NCBI RefSeq assembly: GCF_031085165.1
Contig: NZ_JAVHTY010000001.1
Location: 806,001 to 870,000 of the forward strand
Direction: 5' to 3'
Source: Pseudomonas sp. 102515
Lineage (GTDB): Bacteria > Pseudomonadota > Gammaproteobacteria > Pseudomonadales > Pseudomonadaceae
DNA length: 64,000 nt
The translations under genes were made by a program, and so were the position numbers. This document shows, in pieces, positions 17,926-27,794 of this stretch. The number at the start of each line of letters is the position of its first letter. Positions within the stretch are counted from its first letter, which is position 1. Under the pieces are notes generated by a model. The model searched no databases, was not told where the DNA came from, and worked only from the letters and a program-made list of their open reading frames with translations.

Positions 17926-18959
17926 GAATCGCCATCGTCAACGATCTGCTGCTGGCCACCGAGGCCCTGCGTCGACTGCTGATCGGCGACGGGCGCCATA
18001 CGGTCGCCTGGATCGCCCATGACGGCGAGGAAGCCGTGGCGCGCTGTGCCGAGGACCGCCCGGATCTGATCCTCATGGACCTGCAGATGCCCCGCCTGGA
18101 CGGCGTCGAGGCGACGCGGCGGATCATGGCGCAGTCGCCCTGCGCCATCCTCATGGTCACCGCCACCCCCGACGACTGCGAGGGTGTGTTTCGCGCCATG
18201 GGCGCCGGCGCCCTCGACGTGACCGCTACCCCGGCCTTGAGCGGCGGTGCCGATGGCGGCGCCCTGCTGCGCAAGATCGCCCGTATCGAACCCCTGGTGC
18301 GGCTGCCCGAACGGGCCACGCGCCCGCTCCAGGCCACCGCCGCCGCGCCGAGCACCGCGGCCGAAGCCACCACCGACAGCCTGGTGGCCATCGGTGCCTC
18401 CACGGGTGGACCGGCGGCCCTGGTCAGCCTGTTCGAGGCCTGGGCGCCAACCAAAGAGGCCAGCGTGGTGCTGGTGCAACACATCGACCGGCGCTTCGCC
18501 CCCAGTTTCATCGGCTGGCTCGGCACCCAGATCGCCTGGCCGGTCACCGCCGCCCTGCCCGGCGCCCTGCCAGCACCCGGTCAGGTGTCAGTGGCCCTGG
18601 GTGACGACCACCTGCTGCTGGACGGGCGCGGCCGCTTCGCCTACACCGCCGAGCCGGTGGATTATCCCTATCGTCCCTCGGTGGATGTGTTCTTTACCCA
18701 GCTCGCCAGCCACCCGCTGCGGTCCGCCAAGGCCCTGGGGATCCTGCTGACCGGCATGGGCCGCGACGGCGCCAGTGGCCTCTACGCCCTGCGCCAGAGC
18801 GGCTGCCCTACCCTGACCCAGGACGAGGCCAGTTGCGCCGTATACGGCATGCCCGCGGCTGCGGTTAGAATGGGCGCCGCGGAGCGCGTACTCAGCCCCA
18901 CGCAGATCGGTGCCTGGCTGCAGCGACGCTTCGGCAACGGCTCGCGGGACAGCATATGA
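17922..18959 (+). CDS. wspF: WspF, CheB-type methylesterase response regulator
   Basis: 345-residue enzyme that removes methyl groups from WspA and thereby switches the system off; loss of WspF in other pseudomonads gives wrinkly, hyperbiofilm colonies. Receiver domain with Asp53 in LILMDLQMPRLDG, linker, then the CheB catalytic domain with the serine in IGASTGGPAAL, the histidine in VQHIDRRFAPSF and the aspartate in LLTGMGRDGASGL. All three catalytic residues are present, so it should be active. Starts in an ATGA overlap with wspE; a 96-base gap separates it from wspR. Confidence 0.96.
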   Translation: MRIAIVNDLLLATEALRRLLIGDGRHTVAWIAHDGEEAVARCAEDRPDLILMDLQMPRLDGVEATRRIMAQSPCAILMVTATPDDCEGVFRAMGAGALDVTATPALSGGADGGALLRKIARIEPLVRLPERATRPLQATAAAPSTAAEATTDSLVAIGASTGGPAALVSLFEAWAPTKEASVVLVQHIDRRFAPSFIGWLGTQIAWPVTAALPGALPAPGQVSVALGDDHLLLDGRGRFAYTAEPVDYPYRPSVDVFFTQLASHPLRSAKALGILLTGMGRDGASGLYALRQSGCPTLTQDEASCAVYGMPAAAVRMGAAERVLSPTQIGAWLQRRFGNGSRDSI

Positions 18960-19055
18960 CAGGTCGCCAACAGGAGCGTTGGACGGCGCAGTGGCAGGGA
19001 CTGGCCAAGAAGAGACGCGGGACGTTCGACCCCGCTCGCACAAGGACTCGCAGTA

Positions 19056-20102
19056 ATGGCCACGCACGAGGGTAATACCCTGGACAGCCTGACCGCACCC
19101 AAGGTGCGTCTGCTGCTGGTGGACGATCAGCTGATCATCATCGAAGCCCTGCGGCGGATGATCGCCGATCAGCCCGACATCGAGCTGCATTACTGCCTGG
19201 ACGCCCACCAGGCGGTCAACATGGCCCTGCAACTCAAGCCCACGGTGGTCCTGCAGGACCTGATCATGCCCGAGATCGACGGCCTGGAAACCGTCAGGCG
19301 TTTCCGTGCCGAGCCGGCGCTGCGCGACGTGCCCATCGTGGTGCTCTCCTCCAAGGAGGATCCCCAGGTCAAGGCGCAGAGCTTCGCCACCGGTGCTAAC
19401 GACTATCTGGTCAAGCTGCCTGACAAGCTGGAACTGCTGGCGCGGGTGCGCTATCACTCCGAGGCCCATGTGCTGCGCGCCCAGCGCGACGAGGCCTTTC
19501 GCTTCCTGCGCGAAAGCCAGCGCCAGCTCGCCGAAGCCAATATCCAGTTGCAGAAGCTGGTGGCCATCGACAGCCTCACCGGCATCAACAACCGCCGCCA
19601 TTTCGACCAGACCTACGAAGGCGAGTGGCTGCGCGCCCGGCGCAATCGCCAGCCGCTGGCCCTGCTGCTGTGCGACGTCGACCACTTCAAGCGCTACAAC
19701 GACACCTATGGCCATCTCAGCGGCGATCTCTGCCTGAAGAAGGTGGCGGCGGTGCTCACCGAGCAACTCAAGCGACCGGCCGACCTGGTGGCCCGCTACG
19801 GCGGCGAGGAATTTGCCATGGTGCTGCCGGAGACCGACGCCGAGGGCGCGCTCAAGGTCGCCGAAGCCTGCCGTGCCGGCGTGGAGCGGCTGCAGGTGGC
19901 GCACTCCGGCAGCGACCTCGGCTTCGTCACCATCTCCATCGGCGTCGGCAGCATCCAGCCGCAGAGCGGCGACGATCACGAAGCCTTCATCGAACGCACC
20001 GACCAGGCGCTGTACCAGGCCAAGGCCGAGGGCCGCAACCGGGTGCATCTGGTCAAGGGCGCCAAGGACCTTCCGTCCCAGGGCGCCTCGGCGAACGTCT
20101 AG
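19056..20102 (+). CDS. wspR: WspR, receiver-GGDEF diguanylate cyclase
   Basis: 348-residue output protein of the Wsp system: phosphorylation makes it oligomerise and synthesise c-di-GMP. Receiver domain with Asp68 in LQDLIMPEIDG, a helical linker (about 125-175), then the cyclase domain with an intact active site ARYGGEEFAMVLPE. The inhibitory I-site is present as RPAD, five residues before GGEEF, so product feedback is expected. AAGGA at 19042-19046 supports ATG at 19056. Its stop shares the sequence CTAG (20099-20102) with the stop of the convergent cyclase gene. Confidence 0.96.
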   Translation: MATHEGNTLDSLTAPKVRLLLVDDQLIIIEALRRMIADQPDIELHYCLDAHQAVNMALQLKPTVVLQDLIMPEIDGLETVRRFRAEPALRDVPIVVLSSKEDPQVKAQSFATGANDYLVKLPDKLELLARVRYHSEAHVLRAQRDEAFRFLRESQRQLAEANIQLQKLVAIDSLTGINNRRHFDQTYEGEWLRARRNRQPLALLLCDVDHFKRYNDTYGHLSGDLCLKKVAAVLTEQLKRPADLVARYGGEEFAMVLPETDAEGALKVAEACRAGVERLQVAHSGSDLGFVTISIGVGSIQPQSGDDHEAFIERTDQALYQAKAEGRNRVHLVKGAKDLPSQGASANV

Positions 20103-21013
20103 AAGCTGCGACTCACCAGGCGATTACGCCCTTCGGCCTTGGCCTGGTAGAGCAGATTGTCGGCGGCCTTGAGCAGGCCGTCTGGGGTCTGCTCGGGGGT
20201 CGGATTGCAGCAGGCCAGGCCCATGCTCATGGTCAGCCAGAGACGGTCCTCTGCCAGCGGATGAGCGATGCGCAATTCGGCGATGCCCTGCCGGCAGCGC
20301 TCCAGCACCGCTTCCGCGGCCGTGCGCGAGGCGCCGGGTAGCAACAGCACGAATTCCTCCCCGCCATAGCGCGCCAGGCAGTCCCGCTCGCGGATGCGCT
20401 GCTCCAGCAGCTGGGCGACCCGCGCCAGCGCCTGATCCCCGGCGCCATGGCCGTGGGTATCGTTGTATTGCTTGAAGTAGTCGATATCGAGCATGGCGAT
20501 GGCCAGCGAGCCCCGCCGGCTGACCGCCAGCTGCCACTCGATCGTCAGCTGCTCGTCGAAGCGGCGGCGATTGCCCACCGCGGTCAGTGGATCCATGTGC
20601 GCCAGCTCCTCGAGCAGCCGCCGCTGGCGGGCGAGCTGCAGGTGCAGCCGCACCCGCGCCAGTACGGCCAGCGGATTGAAGGGCTTCTGGATGAAATCGC
20701 TGGCGCCCAGCTCGAAGCACTCCACCTCGCGGTGCAGGTCGTTGGCCGCGGTGATGAAGATCACCGGGATGGCGCTGGTCTCGGCGCGGCGCTTGAACAG
20801 CTGGATCAGTTGCAGGCCGTCGATGCCGGGCATCACCACGTCCAGTAGGATCAGATCGGGGTGTTCGCGGGCGGCCTTGGTTAGCGCCTGGACCCCGCTC
20901 TTGGCCAGCATGATGCGCGCCTCGTTGCGCAGCAGGTCGCCGAGGACGCGCAGGTTGCTCTTCTGATCGTCGACGATGAGGATCAACGGCAGGTCGGGAC
21001 GACGCCCCTCCAT
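20099..21013 (-). CDS. Receiver-GGDEF diguanylate cyclase (partner of the adjacent giant kinase)
   Basis: 304-residue response regulator. Receiver domain with Asp58 in LILLDVVMPGIDG and Lys in IQKPFNP, then a diguanylate cyclase domain with LARYGGEEFVLLLPG and an I-site RERD five residues before it. It should make c-di-GMP when phosphorylated. The start ATG at 21013 is seven bases after the stop of the giant kinase gene (TTG at 21019 is an alternative), so both are cotranscribed and the kinase is the likely phosphodonor. Layout resembles WspR, but it is clearly a different protein, and it converges on wspR with overlapping stops. Confidence 0.93.
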   Translation of the reverse strand: MEGRRPDLPLILIVDDQKSNLRVLGDLLRNEARIMLAKSGVQALTKAAREHPDLILLDVVMPGIDGLQLIQLFKRRAETSAIPVIFITAANDLHREVECFELGASDFIQKPFNPLAVLARVRLHLQLARQRRLLEELAHMDPLTAVGNRRRFDEQLTIEWQLAVSRRGSLAIAMLDIDYFKQYNDTHGHGAGDQALARVAQLLEQRIRERDCLARYGGEEFVLLLPGASRTAAEAVLERCRQGIAELRIAHPLAEDRLWLTMSMGLACCNPTPEQTPDGLLKAADNLLYQAKAEGRNRLVSRSF

Positions 21014-21019
21014 CGGCAA

Positions 21020-24000
21020 CTATCCCGACCGTTTCCCGGCCTGCCGCACCCGCCGCAGCAGGTCCGCGGTGGCATCGGCGGCATGTTCGAACTCGACGTC
21101 ATTGACCCATTCGCGGATGCGCACCACATCGGCGCTGTGGGACGTGCTCACGCAGGCGCGCAACAGGGTGTCGAGCACCTCCTCGGCGGCGAAGTCCGAC
21201 GTCTGCAGGAGCCCGACCAGGCGTTCGAGCAGGGCCTCCAGTTCTTCGACGGAGGCCTCCTCGCCGCCGGCGACCTCGACCAGGATCTCGTCGAGGGACG
21301 CCAGGCAGCGCTCGGCCTCGGCCTGCAGGCGGCGCACGTCCTCGCCGATGGGCTGGGCCAGCCGGATCCGGTTGGTCAGGCATTGCGCCGCTTCCTGCAG
21401 GGCGATGGCACCGACATAGGCGGCGGTGGCCTGCAGGCCGTGGGCGCACTCGAACAGCGCGGTGACATCGTCCGCCGCGCGCCAGGCAGCGATCCGCCCG
21501 GGCAGTTCAGCCTGTTGCACGCGGAAATCCCGCATCAACTGCTCATAGAGTTCGGCGCTGCCGCGCAGCAGACGTAGCGCCGACTCGGGTTCGAGCACCG
21601 CACTGGCACGCGCCCGCGCCAGCACGCTGACCTCCTTGACGTCGACGACCTCTTCCACCGCCTTGCGCTCGGCGCGCTGCAGCTGCTCCAGATTGGCCCA
21701 CGCGGCGATGATGCGGAACAGCTCGGCGGGATCGAGCGGCTTGACCAGGTGATCGTTCATGCCCGCATCCAGGCACCGCTCGCGATCGCCCGGCAGGCCG
21801 TTGGCGGTCATGGCGATGACCGGCAGCGCGGCCAGCGCCGGGCGAGTGCGCAATTCGCGGGTGGCCGACAGGCCGTCCAGGCGTGGCATATGGACGTCCA
21901 TCAGCACCAGGTCGTAGCGCTGCCGTTCCAGCTGGTCCAGCGCCGCCTGGCCGTCTTCGGCCACGTCGATCAGGATGCCGCTGCCCTGCAGGAAGCCGAT
22001 GACCACCTGGCGGTTGATGGCGTTGTCGTCCACCAGCAGCAGACGAATGCCCTGCAGATCCACCACGCTCTGGCCCACCGTCGGCGCGGCGACCGGCGCC
22101 AGGCCCAGGCCCGCGAGCAAGCGCTGCACGGCAGGGCCGGTGACCGGTTTGTCGAGTAGCTCCAGGCCCGGCAGATCCTCGCCCAGGCTGCGCACCTCTT
22201 CCGCCTCGTAGGGCGAGGCCAGCAGGGTCAGCGCCAGCTCCGGCTGACGGAAGCGCAACTGACGCGCCAGCGCCAGGCCATCCTCGGCGCCCAGGCGCCA
22301 GTCGACGATGGCCAGTTCGAAGACCGACGTGGCCATGGCCGCCAGGGCCTGCGCGGTGGATTCCGCTTCCACCACCTGCATGCCCAGTTCGCGCAGGCGT
22401 TGCCCCATGGTGCGCCGGGCCAGGCCGTGGTCGTCCACCAGCAGGACCTGCCGCGACGTCTGGCTGGGCAGCCGCTCGGGCTCGCCCACCACCGGCAGGG
22501 TCAGGCGCAGGGTAAAGCAGGAGCCGCGCCCGGCTTCGCTATGGACCTCCAGGGTGCCCCCCATGAGTTCGGTGAGCTGGCGAGAGATCGCCAGGCCCAG
22601 GCCGGTACCGCCGTAGCGGCGGCTGATGGAGCCATCCGCCTGGGTGAAAGGCTGGAAGAGTTGCGCCTGCTGCGCCTCGGTCAGGCCGATGCCGGTGTCT
22701 TCGACCGCCAGGCTGAAATGGGCACGGCCGGCTTCGCAGACGGCGCCGACGCGGATCAGCACATGGCCCCGCTCGGTGAACTTGACCGCATTGCTCAGCA
22801 GATTGACCAGCACCTGCTGCAGGCGCAGCGGATCGCCTTCCAGCGCCAGGGGAATGTCCGGACCGCAATCCAGCACCAGTTCGACGCCTTTCTCGTGGGC
22901 CTTGATGGCACAGAGGTTGAGGGTACGTTCGAGTACCTTGGCCAGGTTGAAGCCCAGTTGTTCGAGCTGGGTACCGCCGGCTTCGTTGCGCGAGTAGTCG
23001 AGCACGTCGTTGATCACCCCCAGCAGGGTCTCGCCGGAGTCGAGGATCTTGCCGACGTGACCCCGCTGCTCGCCGGACAGCCGGGTGCCCAGGGTCAGGC
23101 GGCTGAGGCCGATCACGGCATTGAGCGGCGTGCGAATCTCGTGGCTCATGGTCGCCAGGAACAGCGACTTGGCCGCTGCCGCTTCCTCGGCACGGATGCG
23201 CGCCTGGTCCAGCTCGAGGGTGCGTTCGCCAACGCGCTGCTCCAGGGTTTCGTAGATCTGCGCGTGCTCCAGGGAGATCGCCGCCTGGGTGGCCAGGATG
23301 CCCAGCACCTGCAGCCGACCCGGGGTGAAGGCCTGGGCCAGCAGGTTGTTTTCCAGATAGAGGATGCCGATCAGGCGCCCCTGGCGCAGCACCGGCAGGC
23401 AACAGACCGAACGCGGGCGCCGCGCGCGAATGTAGGCGTCGCGGACGAAGCGGCCGGCGCGGGCGGCGTCGTCCAGGATCACCGGTTCGCGATGACGGAT
23501 CACGTGGGACACCAGGGTCAGGGGCACCAGGCCCTCGGCGGAGTCCTGTTCGTTCAGCGCCAGCGGCAGACCCTGCAGCACCTTGGGCTCGCCCGAGCCG
23601 CTGCAGATCGAGGCCTGCACCAGCCAGCGACCGCCCTCGGGCAACAGCAGCAGGCCGTGCTGGGCGCCGCCCTCCTCCAGGATGATGCGCATCATCCGCG
23701 CCAGCAGCTGATCCAGCGCCAGTTCGTTGGAGATGGTCTGCAGCGACTTGAGCACCGACAGCCAGTCCAGTCGCATCATCTCGCTGGTGGCCTGGCCCTG
23801 GGTGCGCTGCACCGTCAGGGCAGTGGCCTCGGCCACGCGCAACCAGTGGGGAAATTCGTTCTCCAGCGCCTGGGCCTTGGCCGCGGCGCCCCAGTGCAGA
23901 TAGCTGCGCTGGGCATCCTGCAGATAGGTCCGGGCGATCCGCGGACGCTGCTGTTCCAGCCAGAAGCGCCCATAGAGTTCCTCGGCCAGCGCCGCGCCCT

Positions 24001-27000
24001 GGCGGAAGCCGTGCAGTCGCGCGGATTCCAGGGCCTGTTCATAGAGGTCCATGGCCGCTTCGACCCGGCCCTCGCGGCGGGCCCGTTCGGCCGCCACCAG
24101 GTCGCGCTTGTGGGCGAAGTTTTCCGGGCAGTGCGCGGCCCAGCCGTTCAGCCGTTCCTGGGCGACCTCGACCTTGGCCAGCGCCTCGCCCGCCAGTTCG
24201 CCCTCGGCCAGCAGGATCAGCGCCTGATAGAAGGCGTGCTCGGCGATGCTGAACCAGCCGAAACTCGCCGCCAGCGAGGCTTCCATGGCTTCGGCGTGGT
24301 GCCGCGCCTGGGGCAGCCTACGGAACAGCAGCGCCGCCTGCATCTTGTTGAAATCGTAGTAGTTCAGACAGAGCACATGGCCGCTGTCCTGCATCTGCCG
24401 CACCAGCGCCGCTTCGTCCTGGCCCTCTTCGTCCCAGGTCTCCTGACCCGGGGTGAGCCCCTGCAGCAGACGCAGCGACTGGCGCAGGATGGTGAAGATC
24501 TCCAGGGTGTTGGGATCGCCGATGCCCAGCAGGATCCGCTCGATCTCCGCGGTTTCGCCGAGGATGTCGTCCAGCGGCGCACCAGCGTGCTGCAGGTGCT
24601 TGAGGATGTGGAAGGCGCTGTAGGCGGTGAAGATGATCTCGCCGGTGCGCTGACCGGCGGCCAGGGCTTCGCGCAGCAGGGCGACGTTGTCCGCGATGGG
24701 GCTCGACCAGGGACTGTTGGTCACCGCGAACATGGTGTAGACCTTGCACTTGAGCGGCAGATTGCCGGTGCGGTCGACCAGGTCGACGGCCAGGCGCCCG
24801 ACCTGGTAACCCAGCTCGTAGCGACCATGGAAGGCCGACAGCAGCGAGCCGTAGTTGGCATAGCCGAAGGGCGAGAGATCGCCGTTGCCGTACTGGATCG
24901 ACAGCTTGACGATGCGCATGACCGCCAGCAGGCTCATCGGCAGGTCGACGTTGATCGCCGGCCCCCAGAGCAGGCCCAGCAGGCGGATCAGCAACTGGGC
25001 ACGCGGATCTTCCATGGGCGGCAGGTCGAGCAGCGCCGCCGGATGGCGCGCGGCGAGCCAGGCCTCGACCTCGGCGCTGTCGGCACCGATGGCCTGGTTG
25101 ATGTCGTCCGGCGCCTCCGGCCAGGGTTCGTCCAGTACCTGGATGCCGGCCTTGGCCACCACCAGGGCTTCGGTGAAGCGTCCGAGGCCGCTGTAGAGGT
25201 CGATCTGCAGGGCCCGCACCCCGGCTTCCTCGAAGGTGGTACGCGCCCGTGGCAGCAGCACTTCGCAGATGCGCAGGGCTTCGTTGGCATCGCCACAGAG
25301 GTGCGCGACCTCGGCCCATTCCCGATGCAGTTGGAACAGCAGCACATGGCGGCTTTCCCAGGCAGCGTCGTCGATCAGCGCGACCGCCGTGCGCAGGAAC
25401 TCCTGGGCGGCGGGATAGGCATTGGCCTGGCGCGCCTTGCGCGCGGCGTCCAGATTGAGCTCCAGCAGCTGCAGCCGCTCGGCGGGCGTCTCGATCAGGG
25501 CCAGCGCCAGGTTGAGGTGATTGACCGCATCCAGCCGGGTGGCGCTGCCTTCGGCGAGATACAGCTGACCGGCGCGCAGGTGGACCCGCTCGCGCTCGGC
25601 GGGCGCCAGCAACGAATGAGCGGCATGGCGTACCTGATCGTGCAAGAAACTGTAGTGCGTGGGTGTCTGTTCCCCCGCCGGGCGGCCTTCGGGCTCGGTG
25701 AGTAGCCCTTCCTGCACCAGCGACTGGCACAGGCGGCGGATGTCCGCGGGCGATTCCGCCATCAGCGTGGCGAGACGATCGCTGGAGAAATGGGTGCCCA
25801 GACAGGCTGCCCACTGCAGCAGTTGCGAGGTGTTGGCCGGCAGGTCATTGAGCTTGCCGACCATGAAGTCGACGACATTGTCGTAGACGTCCAGGGCCTG
25901 CAGCCGCGGCAGCTCCCAGTGCCACTGACCACGCTCGCCGTCGAATTCCAGCAGGCCTTCCTGCTGCAGGCTGCGCAGCAGCTGCTCGATGAAGAAGGGA
26001 TTGCCGAGGGTCTTGTCCAGGCAGAGACCGGCCAGGGCCGCCTGCTCCTCCGCCGGCGCCGGCAGCAGTTCGGCGATCAGTCGCTCGATCTCCACGCGCG
26101 ACAGCGGACCCAGCGAGAGGGTACGGACCAGCGCCGCCCCGAGCAGGCGCTCCAGGGCACTGCCGGCCAGCTGATCCTCACGATGGGTCGCCACCAGTAG
26201 CAACGGCCCCTGGTCGGTCCGCGCCAGCAGGCGCTCGATCAGTCGCAGCGAAGCGCTGTCGGCCCATTGCAGATCATCCAGCCACAGCAGCAGCGGACGG
26301 GTGTCCGTGGCGAAGGCCAGCAGTAGCGCGACCACCGCTTCGTCGAAGCGTTGTTCGGCCTGTTGCGGGGGAAGTTCGGCCACCGGCGCCTGGGGCCCGA
26401 GCCAGGTGGCCAGCTCGGGCGAGACCTCGGTCAGCACCCCGGCGTTGTCACCCAGGGCTTCGATCAGGCGGTCGGCAAAGGCCGCGCCCAGGCTCTGACC
26501 GATCTCGATCAGCTCGCGCGCGGCCTGGCGCAGGGCGCCATAGGGCACGCCGCTGCCAAGGGTCTCGAACTTGCCGTGGGCGAGCAGTACCCGTTCACCC
26601 TGGCGGCGGACGAAGGCCTGCACCAGCGCTGACTTGCCTACCCCGGAACTGCCGCTGACGAAGACGGCTTCGATCCGGCCCAGGGTCGCCCGGGCCAGCG
26701 CCTCTTCGAGCAGGCGCAGGGGAGCGCCGCGGCCCTGCAGGGTGCGTACCGGCATCAGGCGTGCCGGCGGATCCTGCTCGCCCAGGGCGAAGGGCGCCCG
26801 TTCACCGGCCTGATGGGCCGCCTGGCAGCGCTGCAGGTCGCGCAGGATGCCGAAGCAGCCCTGGTAGCGTTCTTCGGCGGCCTTGGCCATGAGCTTGTCC
26901 ACCAGCGCCGCCAGCATCGGCGGTACCGTCGGCACCCGCTCGACCAGCGAGGGCGCGCGCATCGCCAGGTGCGCATGCACCAGTTCGAGCGGGTCCTGGG

Positions 27001-27625
27001 CGCGAAACGGCGGCTCGCCCGCGAGCATCTCGTAGAAGGTCACGCCCAGGGCGTAGAAGTCGCTGCGATAGTCCTGGTGGCGCCCGGTCCGCCCGCTCTG
27101 TTCCGGGGCCAGATAGGTGAGCGAGCCCTCCAGGCGGGCGTCGCTACCCTTGACGGCGCCAAAGACCGTGGCGATGCCCAGATCGGTCAGCCGCAGGGTG
27201 CCCGTGGTGCCGTTGCAGACGATGTTGCGGGGATTGAGATCGTTATGGGCGATGCGCAGCCGGTGCAGCCGCGCCAGGGCGCGAACGATGGCCAGCGCCC
27301 AATCGAAGAAGTCGTCCAGCGCCAGTGGCCCGGTGGCGAGCAACCCAGCGAGATCGGTGCCGCCGATGTCTTCGAGCACCAGAACCTGGCGGCCCTGGTA
27401 TTCCAGCAGTTCCAGGGCGGCGCTCACCGCCCCGCTGGCGCTGGCACGACGGGTCAGTTCGAATTCATGGCGCAGCCCGGCCTGCGCCTGGGGCGTGGGA
27501 TAGTCGGCGGCCAGCTGCTTGAGGATCACCGGCTGACCGTCGGCCAGGCGCGTACCTCGGTAGATCAGGGCATGGCGGCTTTCGCTCACCTGCGTCTTGC
27601 AGCTGTAGCCTGGAATACTCAACAC
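21020..27625 (-). CDS. Giant Ser/Thr kinase - AAA ATPase - GAF - hybrid histidine kinase
   Basis: About 2,201 residues in one chain. (1) Residues 5-270: eukaryote-like protein kinase with HNDLNPRN (Asp129), a DLG in place of DFG and APE motif. (2) 290-600: AAA/STAND-type ATPase with Walker [10 protein letters not shown] (325-333) and Walker [13 protein letters not shown]. (3) About 600-1290: helical repeat region. (4) 1300-1470: GAF domain. (5) Histidine kinase with His1495 in SHEIRTPLN and N/G boxes ([25 protein letters not shown]). (6) Two receivers, Asp1775 and Asp1910. (7) C-terminal HPt with His2062. It is cotranscribed with the REC-GGDEF gene downstream. Start: GTG at 27625 with GAGG eight bases upstream is preferred; TTG at 27676 would add 17 residues. 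Signal unknown. Confidence 0.92.
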   Translation of the reverse strand: MLSIPGYSCKTQVSESRHALIYRGTRLADGQPVILKQLAADYPTPQAQAGLRHEFELTRRASASGAVSAALELLEYQGRQVLVLEDIGGTDLAGLLATGPLALDDFFDWALAIVRALARLHRLRIAHNDLNPRNIVCNGTTGTLRLTDLGIATVFGAVKGSDARLEGSLTYLAPEQSGRTGRHQDYRSDFYALGVTFYEMLAGEPPFRAQDPLELVHAHLAMRAPSLVERVPTVPPMLAALVDKLMAKAAEERYQGCFGILRDLQRCQAAHQAGERAPFALGEQDPPARLMPVRTLQGRGAPLRLLEEALARATLGRIEAVFVSGSSGVGKSALVQAFVRRQGERVLLAHGKFETLGSGVPYGALRQAARELIEIGQSLGAAFADRLIEALGDNAGVLTEVSPELATWLGPQAPVAELPPQQAEQRFDEAVVALLLAFATDTRPLLLWLDDLQWADSASLRLIERLLARTDQGPLLLVATHREDQLAGSALERLLGAALVRTLSLGPLSRVEIERLIAELLPAPAEEQAALAGLCLDKTLGNPFFIEQLLRSLQQEGLLEFDGERGQWHWELPRLQALDVYDNVVDFMVGKLNDLPANTSQLLQWAACLGTHFSSDRLATLMAESPADIRRLCQSLVQEGLLTEPEGRPAGEQTPTHYSFLHDQVRHAAHSLLAPAERERVHLRAGQLYLAEGSATRLDAVNHLNLALALIETPAERLQLLELNLDAARKARQANAYPAAQEFLRTAVALIDDAAWESRHVLLFQLHREWAEVAHLCGDANEALRICEVLLPRARTTFEEAGVRALQIDLYSGLGRFTEALVVAKAGIQVLDEPWPEAPDDINQAIGADSAEVEAWLAARHPAALLDLPPMEDPRAQLLIRLLGLLWGPAINVDLPMSLLAVMRIVKLSIQYGNGDLSPFGYANYGSLLSAFHGRYELGYQVGRLAVDLVDRTGNLPLKCKVYTMFAVTNSPWSSPIADNVALLREALAAGQRTGEIIFTAYSAFHILKHLQHAGAPLDDILGETAEIERILLGIGDPNTLEIFTILRQSLRLLQGLTPGQETWDEEGQDEAALVRQMQDSGHVLCLNYYDFNKMQAALLFRRLPQARHHAEAMEASLAASFGWFSIAEHAFYQALILLAEGELAGEALAKVEVAQERLNGWAAHCPENFAHKRDLVAAERARREGRVEAAMDLYEQALESARLHGFRQGAALAEELYGRFWLEQQRPRIARTYLQDAQRSYLHWGAAAKAQALENEFPHWLRVAEATALTVQRTQGQATSEMMRLDWLSVLKSLQTISNELALDQLLARMMRIILEEGGAQHGLLLLPEGGRWLVQASICSGSGEPKVLQGLPLALNEQDSAEGLVPLTLVSHVIRHREPVILDDAARAGRFVRDAYIRARRPRSVCCLPVLRQGRLIGILYLENNLLAQAFTPGRLQVLGILATQAAISLEHAQIYETLEQRVGERTLELDQARIRAEEAAAAKSLFLATMSHEIRTPLNAVIGLSRLTLGTRLSGEQRGHVGKILDSGETLLGVINDVLDYSRNEAGGTQLEQLGFNLAKVLERTLNLCAIKAHEKGVELVLDCGPDIPLALEGDPLRLQQVLVNLLSNAVKFTERGHVLIRVGAVCEAGRAHFSLAVEDTGIGLTEAQQAQLFQPFTQADGSISRRYGGTGLGLAISRQLTELMGGTLEVHSEAGRGSCFTLRLTLPVVGEPERLPSQTSRQVLLVDDHGLARRTMGQRLRELGMQVVEAESTAQALAAMATSVFELAIVDWRLGAEDGLALARQLRFRQPELALTLLASPYEAEEVRSLGEDLPGLELLDKPVTGPAVQRLLAGLGLAPVAAPTVGQSVVDLQGIRLLLVDDNAINRQVVIGFLQGSGILIDVAEDGQAALDQLERQRYDLVLMDVHMPRLDGLSATRELRTRPALAALPVIAMTANGLPGDRERCLDAGMNDHLVKPLDPAELFRIIAAWANLEQLQRAERKAVEEVVDVKEVSVLARARASAVLEPESALRLLRGSAELYEQLMRDFRVQQAELPGRIAAWRAADDVTALFECAHGLQATAAYVGAIALQEAAQCLTNRIRLAQPIGEDVRRLQAEAERCLASLDEILVEVAGGEEASVEELEALLERLVGLLQTSDFAAEEVLDTLLRACVSTSHSADVVRIREWVNDVEFEHAADATADLLRRVRQAGKRSG

Positions 27626-27794
27626 CGCGTTCGCCTCGATCCTCGGCCGACCGGGGATGCCGGACCAGCGCCTCAACTATTCCCGTTGCCTTGCTAAAGT
27701 CTCAAGGGAACTTTTCGATATAGTGATATTACCCTAGCCATCACGTGGCATTCGTCCACTGGTGCAACAATTTGCACACTTCGGAGCAATATGC

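Noticed and set aside
22400-25705. A 1,101-codon open frame opposite the giant kinase
   Set aside because: Low-complexity reverse shadow in GC-rich DNA; the other strand carries a complete multidomain kinase.
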